From Lactarius indigo (lineage: Eukaryota > Basidiomycota > Agaricomycetes > Russulales > Russulaceae): 64,000 nucleotides of DNA. Below, piece by piece: positions 23,330 through 35,569 of this stretch. The notes beneath the pieces are model-generated. The model was not told the DNA's origin. It ran no database searches and saw only the letters and a program-made list of their open reading frames with translations. How positions within the stretch are numbered: position 1 is the stretch's first letter; each line of letters starts with the position of its first letter. The DNA is taken from positions 1,178,001 through 1,242,000 of the forward strand of contig JAFKAC010000005.1 in the NCBI GenBank assembly GCA_025766275.1. Direction: 5' to 3'. The position numbers and the translations under genes were made by a program.

Positions 23330-26216
23330 TCAAGACTCCAAGATACCTAATTCGGCTTTTGTCTCCAAAGTAGCTAGTTCATTCGGTAGTTGCCTGACAA
23401 TCTGGAGGGATGACATTTAGTTAGACATAATCTGTCGTTTTCGCGTAAGAACTGACCCTGTGGACGTATACTTGCCCCCCTACCTCCCATCCGGTCTTGG
23501 CGATAGGGAGGATGCAATTCACCAGAAGACTCCTCGTGACTTCATCTATGCCAAATAACGAATTTGAATATCTCCTCCACCGAAGAATGTTGGTCATCAG
23601 CTTCTCCTGGTGTGCTAACAGGCGGGTTCTCGCCGCAATAGCCCCAGGATGGAAGGGAGCGCCATCTGTGGCGAGGAATGGTTCCTGTAAGGAAATCAGG
23701 TCATTTACAGCGTCTTGAAAAACGATCAGAACGGTATTGAAAAGGATCTAGGCGATATAGGTCAATCCCATTCATCGGTGTGAACAAAGAACAATCACCT
23801 GAAACTTGTGGTGGCTCTTTTCTACGGAAACTTCAATCTCCTCCGCTAAATGGAGAAGGCGTCGGATGTCCTTGCTCGAATAGGGATCGAAAGCACCCCC
23901 TTCGATAAGTTTACTCAGACGGGGGAGGACGGCAGTCGAAACTATAGCAGAAACTAGATCGCCGTCCGGTCCCAATTGAAGTTCTTCCTCGTCCTCGTCG
24001 GGTTGATTCGGTCGGGAATACTTGTACAAGCTACCGTGCCAACGATAGCTATCTAGTGTTCGAGAGTCCTTTATAATAAAATGATATGAGAATTGTGTCT
24101 CAAGACAGATGACCGTGAATTACCTCGAATGGATTCCAACCCAACATTTCCAGCCGGGACCAGAACTCCCAGGCGCCGACCAGTCCCAATCCACCCCATG
24201 CGCCCCGATAACTATCCTCGAAATGCTCGCGCCACTCGGCAAATTTTATGCCAATGCCGACACTAGGATCTTTGAATTCATTGACTTTTACATCTGATAG
24301 AATATCACCACGTTTACGAGACAACAGCTCAAGTGCAGCAAGATAATCGGCAGCGTCGGAAGGCGGAAGCGTAGCATCAGTAGAGTAGGCCTTCCTCGTC
24401 TTGCCCCCGACGGCCATTTTTTCGTCGAGCGACGCGCCGCGCAGCACGCGCACGTTGTCGGTCATCTCGTGTGACCTTCAATCGAGATCGAGGGATGTCA
24501 CGTCCCATTTCGTCCAAGTCCTCTGGTTCTGCTGCTGGGACAGTAGGGAGGGAAAGTAAAAATAACGAAAGGTCGTCTTCATTCTCCGCCCGGACGTCGT
24601 GAACGAATCATGTCTCGACGTTCTTTCAGTATGGAGATATGCTCGTCTTCCAGTTGTTCTAATTGTGGAAACTAACGTCCAAGAGATCAACACGAGAAGA
24701 CGGGAATCTAACAAGACGTACCTTTTCGTCGAGAAAAGTGGCAACATTCTCTAACCAGTCTCTGAAATCAGTAAACCAACGCCTCTTTTCCTCGTTCCTT
24801 GCGATGATTTCTCGTAGTTCGGTCTCACGGCCGTCAAGTTGGTCATGCTCTACAGATAGGGCAGAGACCAAGGCAGTATTCTGAGCGTGTGAAGCCGTCA
24901 TAGAAACCAGGGTTTGAGAGATAGCGCATGACAGAGGATTCTAAACTGGGAACTTCGGTTGGAGGAGGAACTAGCTTCTCGTCAGATCACGTTCAAAGAT
25001 TAAGGACGATGGAATTGCGTACTCGGTGTTGCCTTGTAGACAGATGTCAGCAACGGGGGTAGAAAAACTGTCGTCTGACCGCAAACCGCTCCGCTTAATT
25101 TGAGCCTGTTCCCATTCCTGTGTCTCTTCATCAACATCTTCTCTAGTGGAAATAGGTGAGAAGTGAATTCGGTGGGGGAAAGATGTATACGAACGCGTCG
25201 GCAATGAGATCTTGCATTTCTTCGCGAACTTTATTTGCCTCTGCTTTTTTGGCCTTTTTGCTCAGGGCTATTCGCGTCTTGGCACTTGTGTACTCAGCAA
25301 AATCTGGGGGTGGTGTCAAATACAGGGGATAAACAGTTGATTCAACCAATCACACCATCATCGCCCTCGCCGAGATCGTCGTCTTCACGCATAAGACGGC
25401 TCTCGGGATGTGGGCCAAGATACTCGTCATTTCGCTTGGTCAATGATAGAGATATATAGTCATCAGTATGGGAGCTTGCGGGGCTAGATGTACGCAAGCG
25501 TTCGCGTTTCTCCTTGGCAGCAAGAACAAATGACTGCTGAGGGTATAGCCACTCCTCTAGCATCTGTGGAGCAAACAAAAGTCAACAGAGGATATCTGGA
25601 GAAAGGTCAGAATAGATTACCCGGGTCTGCAAGACATTCAGTTACCAAATCTCCTGGCGTCGAAATCATTGGAGTGTCAAAATCATAGGTCGCCACCTGT
25701 CGAGATGGATGGACGAAAAGAATGGAGTGCTCGCTTTCAACTCGTTAAGATGTGCTTCATCGTACACAGGACTGCCAGTGGTTGGATGGGACAAACTGGC
25801 TTGGTCTACATTGGACGGGAGGGTCCTGGTCCCCGACGACCCTATCGTAAGCGCGAAACGTAAACTGCAACAGGGTCATCGCACCCTGAAGACGTTGGGA
25901 ACTGCCGAAGGGTCGACCTCTGACTAAGATTAGACTTCTTGATTTTGAAGCCTTGCTCGACGGCCTCCTACGACTGACCGTGAACATGGCAGGAACGAGG
26001 GTCGTGTCGACCTACCTCTTCCTCAGCCCCGAAACTCAAAGAGGTCTTGGTTTTGGCGCGTTGTTTTGCTTTATTTCTTATTTTTGAGGCGACAGCACTG
26101 GGCGATGGCTCAGTTACCTGTACTTGTTGCTCTTTCTCATCCTGTTGTGGTTCTTCTCTTGCTCTCTGGTTTGCTTTGGATTTAGTTCGTTTGAAGATGA
26201 CGGGGATGTCTGACAT
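23330..26216 (-). CDS. GCFC-domain protein (PAXBP1/GCFC2/Ntr2-like)
   Basis: The start MSDIPVIFKRTKSKANQRA is followed by a charged N-terminal region with basic (KIRNKAKQRAKTK) and acidic patches. Later come EEWLYPQQSFVLAAKEKRER and DYISLSLTKRNDEYLGP, a helical segment (KTRIALSKKAKKAEANKVRE) and EETQEWEQAQIKRSGLR, typical of this family's middle. The conserved GCFC domain covers roughly the C-terminal half: RWFTDFRDWLENVATFLDEK, FAEWREHFEDSYRGAWGGLG, VGAWEFWSRLEMLGWNPFE, then VSAIVSTAVLPRLSKLIEGG. The final exon ends LETKAELGILES after a GTCAGT intron. Relatives (PAXBP1, GCFC2, yeast Ntr2) act in the nucleus with the spliceosome, including intron-lariat spliceosome disassembly. About 102 bp separate its ATG from that of the SUMO-like gene. 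Confidence 0.82.
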
Positions 26217-26318
26217 GCTTCATTTGTCTCGTCGCGCGTCGCGGGTCAGACACGCTTCCCTGCCTGGCTGACTTTCCCACGATACTTTACGGAAACCGTC
26301 CATCCCACAGCCGAAGCC
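26217..26318. promoter_or_regulatory. Divergent promoter between GCFC-domain and Rad60-like genes
   Basis: About 100 bases between opposed start codons. No TATA box is evident; a cgcgcgtcgcg stretch lies near 26231-26241. Bidirectional activity is inferred from spacing. Confidence 0.45.
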
Positions 26319-28059
26319 ATGCCCCCCAGACCTCGCCCCCGCCCAGCCAACCGTCAGGCTAGTGGTCCAACCCAGCATGCTGCCTCTTCCTCCAAACCCG
26401 TACCTATTGCCAAGACGGGCAGGGAGCTGGAAATAGACAAAGGCGATGAACTCTTCATCCGGAACAGAAACAGGACTGCCAAGGATTGGCAGAGACTGGA
26501 TAGAATAGCAAAGGGCGAGCCTCGAGATACTTACTAGGTACACCCTCTGAAAGGCTTAATGCGGTATTGTAGAACAGGCTAGCCAGTTTTTGGAAAGGGA
26601 GCTGGACGCGGGTGAGCTTTCGGATGACATCTCTGGCTCTCCCAAGAAGCGAAGGAAAGCAAGACAACGAGAGGGCTCCGAACTCCCAGAATGGACAAGG
26701 CAGACCGATGTCACGTAAGTCAGGTTCATCAGCCCTCATATCGTCTCTACAGCCTATATGTACAACCCCCACCCTACACCCCGAGTCGACCGTCTCACTA
26801 GTGAGCTTATGCCGCAGGAGATCGTCGAATGCTTATCATCTCTGTCTCACAATTACTTACGAAGGACCTCCGCTGACCTGCGGACATTCACGTATCATCT
26901 AGTCCTACTCGCTCCCGACGACGAGAGCGACTTGGAAGTCTTTGATGTGGCTTCTCAAGAGATGAACGATTCCCACCCTGTTACGACCCATGGCACCAAT
27001 AAGCGGCCGCGTAGCCGATCAAGGTCCTTGACCCCACCACCTGGCCTATCCATGCAACAGATTCTGCACGTACGGAATCTCGTTAGGTAACTATTCATCA
27101 GAGAAATTCACGATGCTGTGTCCTAAGATGGAGGTTCGCAGCACAACCCTACAGGATTCTCTACGCGCCGATTCTCCGACCAATGATTTCGTCGACGACT
27201 CGGTCGATACCATCGTGCTTGATGAAGATCTTGCTTCCATTGCTCGCGAAGTACAGGCTCGAGTCAATCGCAGAGGTGACGTTGAGAGTGGCGGCGGACC
27301 AGAGATTGTCACAATTAAAGTACGCTGGCTGTTGAACAGTGATGGTCGTGCAGGCGTTCGGACGTTCGAAATGAAGCGGGTATTGTTGTTGTCTTGCCAC
27401 CTCCATGAAATGTTAGTGACTCCTTCCCTATAGCACGATACTTTCCACGCACTATTCGAAGATGTCGCCAACGCAGCTGATATCCTCGCGAGCTCTCTTG
27501 TCTTGACTCACAGTGGTGCGCGCGTGTTCGCGTCTGCAACGCCGCATAGCTTGAAAATCTGGGCCGAGGCACAAATGGGCACGTTTGTCTCCAGAGTTCG
27601 AGTGTTCACGTGGCTGACGACATTGCGTCTAGACGCATCTGACGTGACAACCTTTGAATACCTTCGCGAACAGCGACATGAGCTCCACCCACCATTAGCG
27701 GGTTCATCCACTAGCTGGACCCCGCCACCTGGTAGTATAGGAGGACGGTGAATCCGAGTCGGATGTCCAATCGGTTGCAGAGGAGGATGACGACACATTC
27801 AAACTGGTCGTGCGATCGGGTATGACGAAAGATGTTACACTCAAGGTGCGACCAATCAACAAGCTGCGGCGCCATCGTCAAGGCATTCTTGAGGCGTGCG
27901 GGGATTGCGGACAAGTACCCTGAGGGGAAAAGTTCCCGCAAGAAGAGTGCTGTTGGAGGACCACGACTTATGATTGATGGCGACCGGATGGACCCAGATA
28001 CACCAATTTCCGAGGCAGACCTAGAAGATGGAGATCAGGTCGAGGTCACAGGTTTGTAA
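26319..28059 (+). CDS. Rad60/Esc2/NIP45-type protein with SUMO-like domains
   Basis: Starts MPPRPRPRPANRQASG, a Pro/Arg-rich disordered leader. Next comes a polar helical region (IDKGDELFIRNRNRTAKDWQ, RELDAGELSDDISGSPKKRR) and the loop KRPRSRSRSLTPPPGLSMQQ. A first ubiquitin-like fold is suggested by PEIVTIKVRWL through DDTFHALFEDVANAADILAS and VLTHSGARVFASATPHSLKI. The second is clear at the C-terminus: DDTFKLVVRSGMTKDVTLKV, CGAIVKAFLRRAGI, GGPRLMIDGDRMDPDTPISE, ending LEDGDQVEVTGL. This is the Rad60-SLD layout. The family (S. pombe Rad60, yeast Esc2, mammalian NIP45) binds the SUMO E2 Ubc9 and supports Smc5/6-linked replication-fork repair and silencing. The C-terminal domain ends without a mature SUMO di-glycine tail. 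Its 3' end is about 210 bp from the RNA triphosphatase stop. Confidence 0.82.
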
Positions 28060-28269
28060 TGGCACCTTGTTGGATTGTACTTCTGGCTTTCGATTTGTTC
28101 ACTGTCTCTGGAGTTCTATTGATCCCCGATTTACACTTTTGCGTTGGCCGCTCAATGGGTTTGGCATTAGACCGAGATATGATTGATGATAGTAGTATGA
28201 CCATGAGGGTGACATTGCCTACATAAGTAAAGGAACACAGAGCGCAACAGGAGACCTAATCGTATAATG

Positions 28270-29441
28270 TCACTGCCACCCCCCTGCCGCATTTCGAGCT
28301 AGTATTCGAGCGTTATTTACGAAAGCTCGAACGAGCTCGTCGAACGCCGATCGTTCCGGTTCTGAACTATTATCGTCCCCTCGTTTTGCTGCGGCCGCAG
28401 TGAGTAACTGTGAGTTGGCGAACTCTAACTCCAATTCATGGAGAAGTTCTGTCTGCATAAAGTTGAGAAACCGGCTTCAGTCAACTTGATAAGACCTACC
28501 TGAGAGCCTGGAGCACCGAAGGATGCGACCTGTGTTAGGTCTATGCTAAACTCTTCGTGCGAGTAGCTAATACGGTCTTTTCGACGTGTATGGGTCGGTG
28601 AGCCCAAAGGGTGAGGCACTGAAAAGAATGCTCATAAGGAAGAGCGCCCCTCTTAGGCGCAGCAGGAATGACTATACGTACTTGGAACCTCGACGTTTAC
28701 ACTAACACGCCAGTCCGCAGCTCGCTTCGGACTGTAGATATCCAAGTTGCCCAGGCGTACCTTCTTGACCGTTGCAAGGACCTCTCCGGTCTTGTCGCTA
28801 CGCGTAACTCGAATCTTTTCTCTATCCGAGGTGTAGAATGAGTCGACAAGACGTGAATGGGTGTAAGCAATGGGCGATGAGTGGTAGCCCGGCTTGTCAG
28901 ATGTCTCTTTGAGGCCATTGAGAAGTACGTTGTAGTGTTTGTGCTGCATCTGGAAGACCAGCATAAGGTAGGGAAGGGGCGTCGAATTCGCGTACGTGAC
29001 TCACTGCGGTCATGTTAGATTCGAAGTGACAATCGGCGGCTTTTGGTGTGAGGACTGTGCAGAACGGTTAGTTTCCCGAAAACACAACGTAACGGTAATC
29101 ACACTCGTCTCCACAAGGACAGGCAACTGAAGCCTGCTGCCTGTTCCTCTGTCTTTGATTACGCCTATCTTAGCCTCAACTTCAATCTCCCCCTGTAAGT
29201 CGGGAGGCCGCGTGGTAATTAAGTGGTGAATGAAGTCCGCAATTTCACGAATAAACTCATCTAGGGGTTCCACCCCGAGGATAGAGAGGGAAAGTGGTGG
29301 CAAGACGGATGAGGTAGCGACTTTGCTGTTTGTTCTGGCACGGTCTGAGGAAGAGCTACGGCGAGCGCGTTTCTGTGGGCGTTGACTATGGTCCGCATCT
29401 GACTCTGAGCCAGAGACATAATGAGGGTCTCGGGGATCCAT
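28270..29441 (-). CDS. mRNA-capping enzyme beta subunit, RNA 5'-triphosphatase (Cet1/Pct1 family)
   Basis: Removes the gamma-phosphate from the 5' end of nascent mRNA, the first step of capping in the nucleus. Starts MDPRDPHYVSGSESDADHSQ with a basic, Ser-rich leader. The tunnel-fold metal-dependent triphosphatase domain then begins with the helix PLDEFIREIADFIHHLI. The first catalytic strand EIEVEAKIGVI contains the metal-binding glutamates. Later strands include TRSDKTGEVLATVKKVRLG and VNVEVP, with the second glutamate pair region, followed by RKDRISYSHEEFSIDLTQV and the last helix ELEFANSQLLTAAAAKR. It ends ILARNAAGGWQ. Fungal triphosphatases of this type are unrelated to the Cys-phosphatase capping domain of animals. 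Head to head with the TFIIIC gene at 107 bp, both acting at the start of RNA synthesis. Confidence 0.88.
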
Positions 29442-29548
29442 GAGTTGTACAACGGGAGAGCGTGGCTGAGCTTGGAAGCGCGTCCGCGCCTGAGCTCGAA
29501 GAGGTAATCCTGGCTCCGTCAGCTCAACTCGTTCGGTTTTACAACGTC
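29442..29548. promoter_or_regulatory. Divergent promoter between RNA triphosphatase and TFIIIC genes
   Basis: 107 bases between opposed start codons, GC-rich in the middle (gcgcgtccgcgcc). A GTG-initiated reading exists upstream of the TFIIIC ATG in the same frame, but the first ATG at 29549 gives the expected acidic N-terminus. Confidence 0.45.
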
Positions 29549-32500
29549 ATGTCCTCCGTCGAGGACGAGGACAATTCTGAATTCAACAGCGATTACTCAG
29601 AGTTCGAAGAAGGCTCCTCGCGTAGTTGGTCTATAATTATACACTTTTTCATACTTTAACTTAGTTGTATGCAGGTGCAGGCAGAAGCTCCTCGTCCTCT
29701 TCTGAAGGAGAACAGGAGGGCCTCGATGCCCAACTCCGTATAGAGGGTGACTTTAAGTGTGTACCAAAATGATCTCTTTTCGCACTTTCGCTCGTCTTGA
29801 TGGGCGTCTCTTTTAAGTCGTTTGGTTCAAAATATCAGACTGGCGGAAGACTCGTCCGCTGTCGGTGTCTTGAGCAAAGACTGGGACCTTGATATCGAAG
29901 AACAGTTTCGGGATGACTTACGAGCCGCATCTGGGATTGGTAAAAGGAGGAAAAAGGTATCGTTGCATCAACGTTCGTAGTAGAAGCCGTTAAACTGGCC
30001 CCTTGTTACAGCATTATGGACGGCGTCCTGGAGTGGTGCTTTCTCAGCAAGTCAAAGCTCTTATTGGCGAGGGAAACCAGGCATATATCGATGGCAAGAT
30101 ACAGGAGAGCATTCGAATCATGCAAGAAGTTATTCGGATAGAGCCTCGTGCTATGTCGGCGTGGTCTGTGCTTGCCAATTGTCACCATGATCTCGGACAG
30201 CCCCAGAAGGCATTACAGCTACGTATAATGGGCGCTCATCTTCACCATGACTCAGAGGAGTGGGAACGTCTAGCAAAGGAATCGAGGTGCGTGGGGCGAT
30301 GACTTGAAAAATGCTTTGGACACATTTTGGTAACCTCAGGGAACTGGGGTTCAACCAACAAGCGTTGTACTGCTACGGAAAGTCTACAATTTAGATCCCT
30401 CTAACCTAAATGCGCTTTGGGACCGCGCGGCTCTTGCTAAGGAGATTGGTGACAATCGAACAGTGAGGGTTTTCATTATCCTGGGTAGCATAACGTTGAG
30501 CTAGAATCAAGGCAAAAAACTCATTGCTAGCGCTGCTTAAACGTGTCCCTCACAATCTAGCTGTTCTTGGGGAACTTCGACCTATCCTCATTGAACTCTC
30601 TGACTTGACATTGTGTGCAGAGCTTTATGAGGCTGCCTTCGGGCATTACATAGCAACATTTCCAGCGGGACACGGTGTCGATCCAGAAACCGGCCAAGAA
30701 GTTTCAGGAGGCGGTTACAGCCTGATGGAAATCCTGGTCCTCGCCGATCTATATAACACTATGGGCGACCACGACAAGGCCATCCCCGTCATACGCCGCG
30801 GATGCCGCTGGCTCCAAGGACGTGGGGCACAGAAGTTATGGGACTCATGTGAAGACGACCGAGAGTACGATGAGACGGATTGGAGAGCTGGAAACGCACG
30901 TGAACGCGAGCTACTCCCCGGAAAGTATCCTCTTGATGTAAATGCACGGCACCGGCTAGCCATCGCCAGAATCAAGGTGGGCGACACCGAGGAGGGTATG
31001 GTGTGTGGTCCTGATGTTCGAGTAAGGCACTTTCTCACCGACGCGTTATAGGCCCATGCAGGCATCGTTTTGAATCAGGACATGGTCGACTACGCTCCCT
31101 TGTTTGTCGAAATAGCGGATGCGTACTTCGATCGAGAATTGTATGCTCAAGCTCGACCAATCTATGAAATGCTTGGACAAGACGCTGGAGTATGCTGCCC
31201 GCCCGTATTCGTGACATTTTATCGCTTACATTACCCAGACAAGTAGCTTGCATGTTCTCCTCCAGGTTGCGACATGCTACCATATGCTTGGACAACTTCA
31301 GGATGCTACAGAGGTGTACGAAACCAGTACGTCTCACTCATCTCACTCTCACTCAAAGCAAAACATCTCCTTCTAGTACTCTCATTGGACCCACTCTCGA
31401 ATGATGTCAAGATGCGCTTGGCAGGGATATACGAAGTGCTGAATGAACCGCGTAAAGCGCTGGACTTGGTCTATCAAGGTGTGTCTGATACAAGCTTTGT
31501 TGGCCAGGCGTCGTATATTCGATTGTTTTAGTGATTGACTCGCGGAAACGACGCCCCAGAGATGCCGCAGTCGATACACACCCTGCGGATGCGCCGAGTT
31601 CGTCGCTGTTCGAAGAATCGGCTATCAAAAAGAAGAACAAGGTGTTGTCGAAAGCAGGCCGCTTGACGCTACTAGAACTACATGAGCTAGAGAGAAAAAA
31701 AGAAGAGGAAGTGAAGCGTGGATACCTGCTTTTGCGCGAACTCTGGCCGAGGATGCTAGCCCAACATGGTGCCGATGGTCAGGACCTCGCGGAGCGAGAG
31801 TGGCTCCTCGAAGCTGAAAAACTGGTCGATATGTTCAGAGAGACCAGAAATCTTTTCCGAACCTCTAGAGTGAGTTACCTTTGCCTTGTGATACTCCAAT
31901 GCGACCGCCGTGTTATCTAGAGCAACCCGTTCCGGGGCATGCTCCCCAAGAAAGCGAAGCAACCAACTCAAGATACTGAGGAGAATGAAGACGAAATGGC
32001 ATCACGTCTACACCTAGACCTTGGCAAGTTTTAGCCCCGTGGGTTCTCAGCGCCTATGGCTAACCGGCAAACAGAGAGGGTGAGGCTCTCCCACGATCGT
32101 GCGAACGAGAGTGGCAAAGCAAAAGCCGTGGACAATTTTCGCGGCGTCACCTTTGGCAACTGGCTCCGGTTGTTTACGCAAGTCAGAGGTTCCCTATACA
32201 TATATCGCACATTGGGTTAACGGTTTTTTAGTATGCATTCCTCCTTACGAAGCGCGGAAAGTATGAACTCGCAGACGAAGTTCTGAGTCATATTCTAATC
32301 TCAAACGCATATGTGGACCGTCAGAGTCAAGACACCATCCGTCTTGGGTTGATAGGTGCGTGCCCCTGTGTCTTCGTGAGAAACCGCCGCCATGAACCAA
32401 AGCAGCATGTGCTATTCACGCTCAACGGTATACCGCCGTTGTTGAGCATTGCCGCAAGTTTATTGTCATTCACCAGTTCAACAACGAACCCCTACGTATG

Positions 32501-33454
32501 CTGTGTGCTTTCCTCGCGAGCGGTTATCGTGCCACGGATTCCTTCATAGCTTCTACCTTGCAGAAGCACCTGTTTCGCGAGATGAGGCTATGTGATGCGG
32601 CCGTGCATAACAAGGAATCTCTGAAATGGAACGCCGTTTCCCGTCGCTGGGGTATAAGTAAACCCGGTGAAGTGGACGAAGGCGTGGAGGACGAACCCAA
32701 CGTCGAAGGTGCAGAAAGCGACGAGAAGGCTTCAGCACCGCAAGTTACCGGCGAAGGACAACCCTACGATTTTTGCGCTGTATGGTCACATTTGCTTGGC
32801 AGGAAAAAGCTACCAAAGTGCAATTTGTGTGTTTCTGCTCCCCTATGCTGGTGCGCGGCTGAACTGTGATTTTTCAGTCTATCTTCTCCACGCATACGAC
32901 TACTGTCCAAATGACCCCATGATCTGCCTCGGACTTGCGATCGCTTCGATGGGACGCGCCATGCAGAGACAATCTGACAATAGGCATCACCTCATAGCTC
33001 AGGTAAAGAGGTCATCCCTACTTTGTGTATACATTTGTGCTGAGCAGTGCAATAGGCACTGGCATTCTTCACACGGTACCGCAAGCTTCGACTGGCAGAC
33101 ACAGTCGAGTCGGATGAAGTTGAGTATAACTTTGGTCGGGCGTTTCAACAGCTTGGTGAGCCATCGTCGCCCTCGATGACACGGTTGTTCTCACCGTCTT
33201 CATAGGACTTCACAGTCTCGCCGTCAAGCACTATGAACGAGTGCTCGAAATAGTGGAGAAGAAAACCAAAGAAAATCCGGAAGTAGGCGGATCTTTTTAT
33301 CTGTACTGCGAACGGGTGATGATAATGTTGATATCGACTACTACAGGACGTCGGCCTGGCCAGAGAAGCGGCTTATAACTTATCCCTTATATATGTCACG
33401 ACTGGCGCGAGCGCTTTGGCAGAAGACCTGTACCGCCGTTGGCTCACCTTGTAA
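29549..33454 (+). CDS. TFIIIC TPR subunit (Tfc4/Sfc4/GTF3C3 family)
   Basis: Assembly subunit of TFIIIC that recruits TFIIIB to tRNA genes and other pol III promoters. It opens MSSVEDEDNSEFNSDYSEFE, an acidic Ser-rich leader, followed by GKRRKK and then tetratricopeptide repeats. Clear ones are LIGEGNQAYIDGKIQESIRI with VLANCHHDLGQPQKALQLRI, ALYCYGKVYNLDPSNLNALW, and LLALLKRVPHNLAVLGELRP. Family landmarks continue with YSLMEILVLADLYNTMGDHD and KYPLDVNARHRLAIARIKVG, then SLDPLSNDVKMRLAGIYEVL. After a charged linker, the C-terminal repeats include FRGVTFGNWLRLFTQYAFLL, LLHAYDYCPNDPMICLGLAI and VGLAREAAYNLSLIYVTTGA. The last exon ends ALAEDLYRRWLTL. At least fourteen exons with short introns. 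Its stop codon lies 147 bp from that of the ZIP transporter. Confidence 0.9.
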
Positions 33455-33601
33455 CAGCGCATAAAACGGCTCTTGTACCTCGTGTCTACTGACCAAAAAA
33501 TCCACACACAAACTGTATCAGAAAGCCAATACGACCGAACAGTGAAATACCCAGAAATACGCAAGAAGAATGAATCCCTAGGAAGTTGTGAAAAGACCTT
33601 A

Positions 33602-34786
33602 TCATGGCGGGACGACGGTTGCACCATGACTGTCCCCGTGGCCGAGTAAATTACCCAGTATAAATGGTGTAAAGATCCCTAACACAAGGAGAAAAATTCG
33701 CGTTTTCGTACCCACACCTTCCGTTGACGAGTGATCGCGGGAGACAGGCTGTAATACGGTTGCGACGTAGAGGAAGCTCCCGGCCTGAAACAGGATCGCT
33801 ACGTGTACTCGGTGGAGTGCATTGAATGGACCCACCGAAACCAGCAACGCGGTGCCAACACCATCTACTTTCTTCAATCCGAAGAAGTAAAAGGACGCAT
33901 AAGAAGCGACGGCTCCGACTGGTGTCGACGCGCTGAACAGTAACAAATGCTTTCTGCAGTCGACCCGTGAGAGGGAGGTTGACATGAGAGACACCGTGTA
34001 AGCAAGGGCCGTGGGAGCTGCACGGATGCAATGACAACCACCATCATGAGCAACAAAAAAAGAAACACTCGCAATGATGCATACCCTTATGTACAGCAAG
34101 CGCCAGGAACACCACCAGGGATAAAGAATGGGACGACGAGTCATCGTCCGATAACACTGACATCCCTAGGGCAAGGCCATCTGCGAGGCCATGGACGACC
34201 AAGCCTATAGTGATCGGGTATGCAGGTAGTGGCGAGTCGGTTTCGGTGTTGGTCCTTGAGGTACTAGCACGTCGGTGATGAAGTATATCATCTTCCTCAG
34301 CTAGTTCAACATCGAAGATAGAGTCGCGCGAAGCAGCACCAGCATGATGACCCAAGTGGTGCGTGTGATGGCGGTGGGCATGGGACGAGCTGAACTGTTC
34401 GACGACGAGCATAAACGTAAAGCCAAAGAGGAGGGGCAAGGCAATTGAGGTTCCCTCCAAAGGGATAGACGGCTGGCTGCGCGAGAGGGTTTCGATTCCT
34501 CTGAAGGAAAAGTCAAGCTACAGATGTGCGACCATACGATAGCGAACAACTCACAGACGTACTCGGGTATGATAATTCCCAGCGCTGCCCCCAGGAGGAG
34601 ACCTGTCCCCAAGGAGGAGAGTCTTGACATATGCGCACCTTTAATGAACACGAGTCATGACGGGGGCCGTTCAAAGTTTTCCACGCACTCACTTGAGAAT
34701 GTAAATGACAGTGGGAGAATACCGACAGCAAAGGAAGTAAGGCCAAGCAACCCAGAGAGGGTGCAAAGGACGTATATCGAAGACAT
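33602..34786 (-). CDS. ZIP-family zinc transporter (ZIP9/SLC39A9-like)
   Basis: Moves zinc or similar divalent metals toward the cytosol; the nearest animal relative by layout is Golgi ZIP9. Starts MSSIYVLCTLSGLLGLTSFA (first membrane span), then after an intron MSRLSSLGTGLLLGAALGII (second span). A third span, LPLLFGFTFMLVVEQF, is followed by a His-rich cytosolic loop (HAHRHHTHHLGHHAGA), usual for metal-sensing loops. The metal path motif HGLADGLALG is in the fourth span and a His-Lys pair (VHKAPTALAY) in the fifth, matching the conserved HK of the family. Further spans follow: PVGAVASYASFYFF, ILFQAGSFLYVATVLQ and RIFLLVLGIFTPFILG. The protein ends HGDSHGATVVPP. Convergent with the TFIIIC gene. 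Confidence 0.88.
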
Positions 34787-34968
34787 AGTGCTAGTTGGTG
34801 TCTGACCCAAATGCCGGGTAGCGCGCACAAACTGAATTGAACAACGCTACAACCCCGCACTCGTACATTCGATTGCACAATACATCCACAGAAACCCGAA
34901 CCCACTACCGAAATGATCTGCTTCCTCATTGATATAATACATATAAAACGGGACGTGCGACGTGGCAC

Positions 34969-35392
34969 TCAAGCAGCACGCTTGATAAGATCGTCGTCGA
35001 ATGGATCTCCAATCTCTGTTTAGAGTATGTCGTGAGGATGGTGGACCCCATCGATTACTGTAAAGCAGCATACTTTTTCTCAAGGCATCGAAAAGGGCGA
35101 CATCTAAGAGGTCGGTTTTGCCCTTTGTAGGGTCCCTCCGATCAGGTGGCCCTCCCTTCCCATAACTACCCTCTTCCCTACGGCGAGCTTTGGAGTCACG
35201 ATTACCGGTTGTCTTGGTGGACCCCCCAGGGAGGCGGCGTTTCGCGACACCCTTGGCGGAAGGATGACCGTAAGCCGATCTTTCGGCCCTCTCGGTCGCA
35301 GCCGACAAGTGGTACTCCTGGGTGGCAATATCATCTGTAAGTGACTCTGACGAGGAAGAGGCGGGGGACGCTGGCTCTAAAGGCGAATGCAT
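34969..35392 (-). CDS. Small basic protein, unknown function
   Basis: Two exons joined at a GTATGC donor and an AACAG acceptor. The product starts MHSPLEPASPASSSSESLTD. A basic middle contains KGVAKRRLPGG and RDSKARRREEGSYGKGGPPD, followed by KTDLLDVALFDALRKK and, after the intron, IGDPFDDDLIKRAA at the C-terminus. Length is close to 120 residues. The conserved-looking end (acidic pair then IKRAA) and the splice phase that yields it support a real gene. The family is not recognised; the charge pattern would fit a nuclear or nucleic-acid-associated protein, but that is a guess. It lies head to head with the mitochondrial K+/H+ exchange-related gene at 177 bp. Confidence 0.6.
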
Positions 35393-35569
35393 GGCTAGGC
35401 ACTATGTGATGGATAGATGGTTACTCTCACAGTCCTCGCCTCGATCGCCTATCACGCCGGCCCGGAGGTCGGAGCGCTCGCGACCTGATCCTGACACAGC
35501 TGAATCGACCCTCTCACGCTCACCCTTTCTTCCGTACTACATTCGGGCCCTCGGCAGGGACGCGTAACC

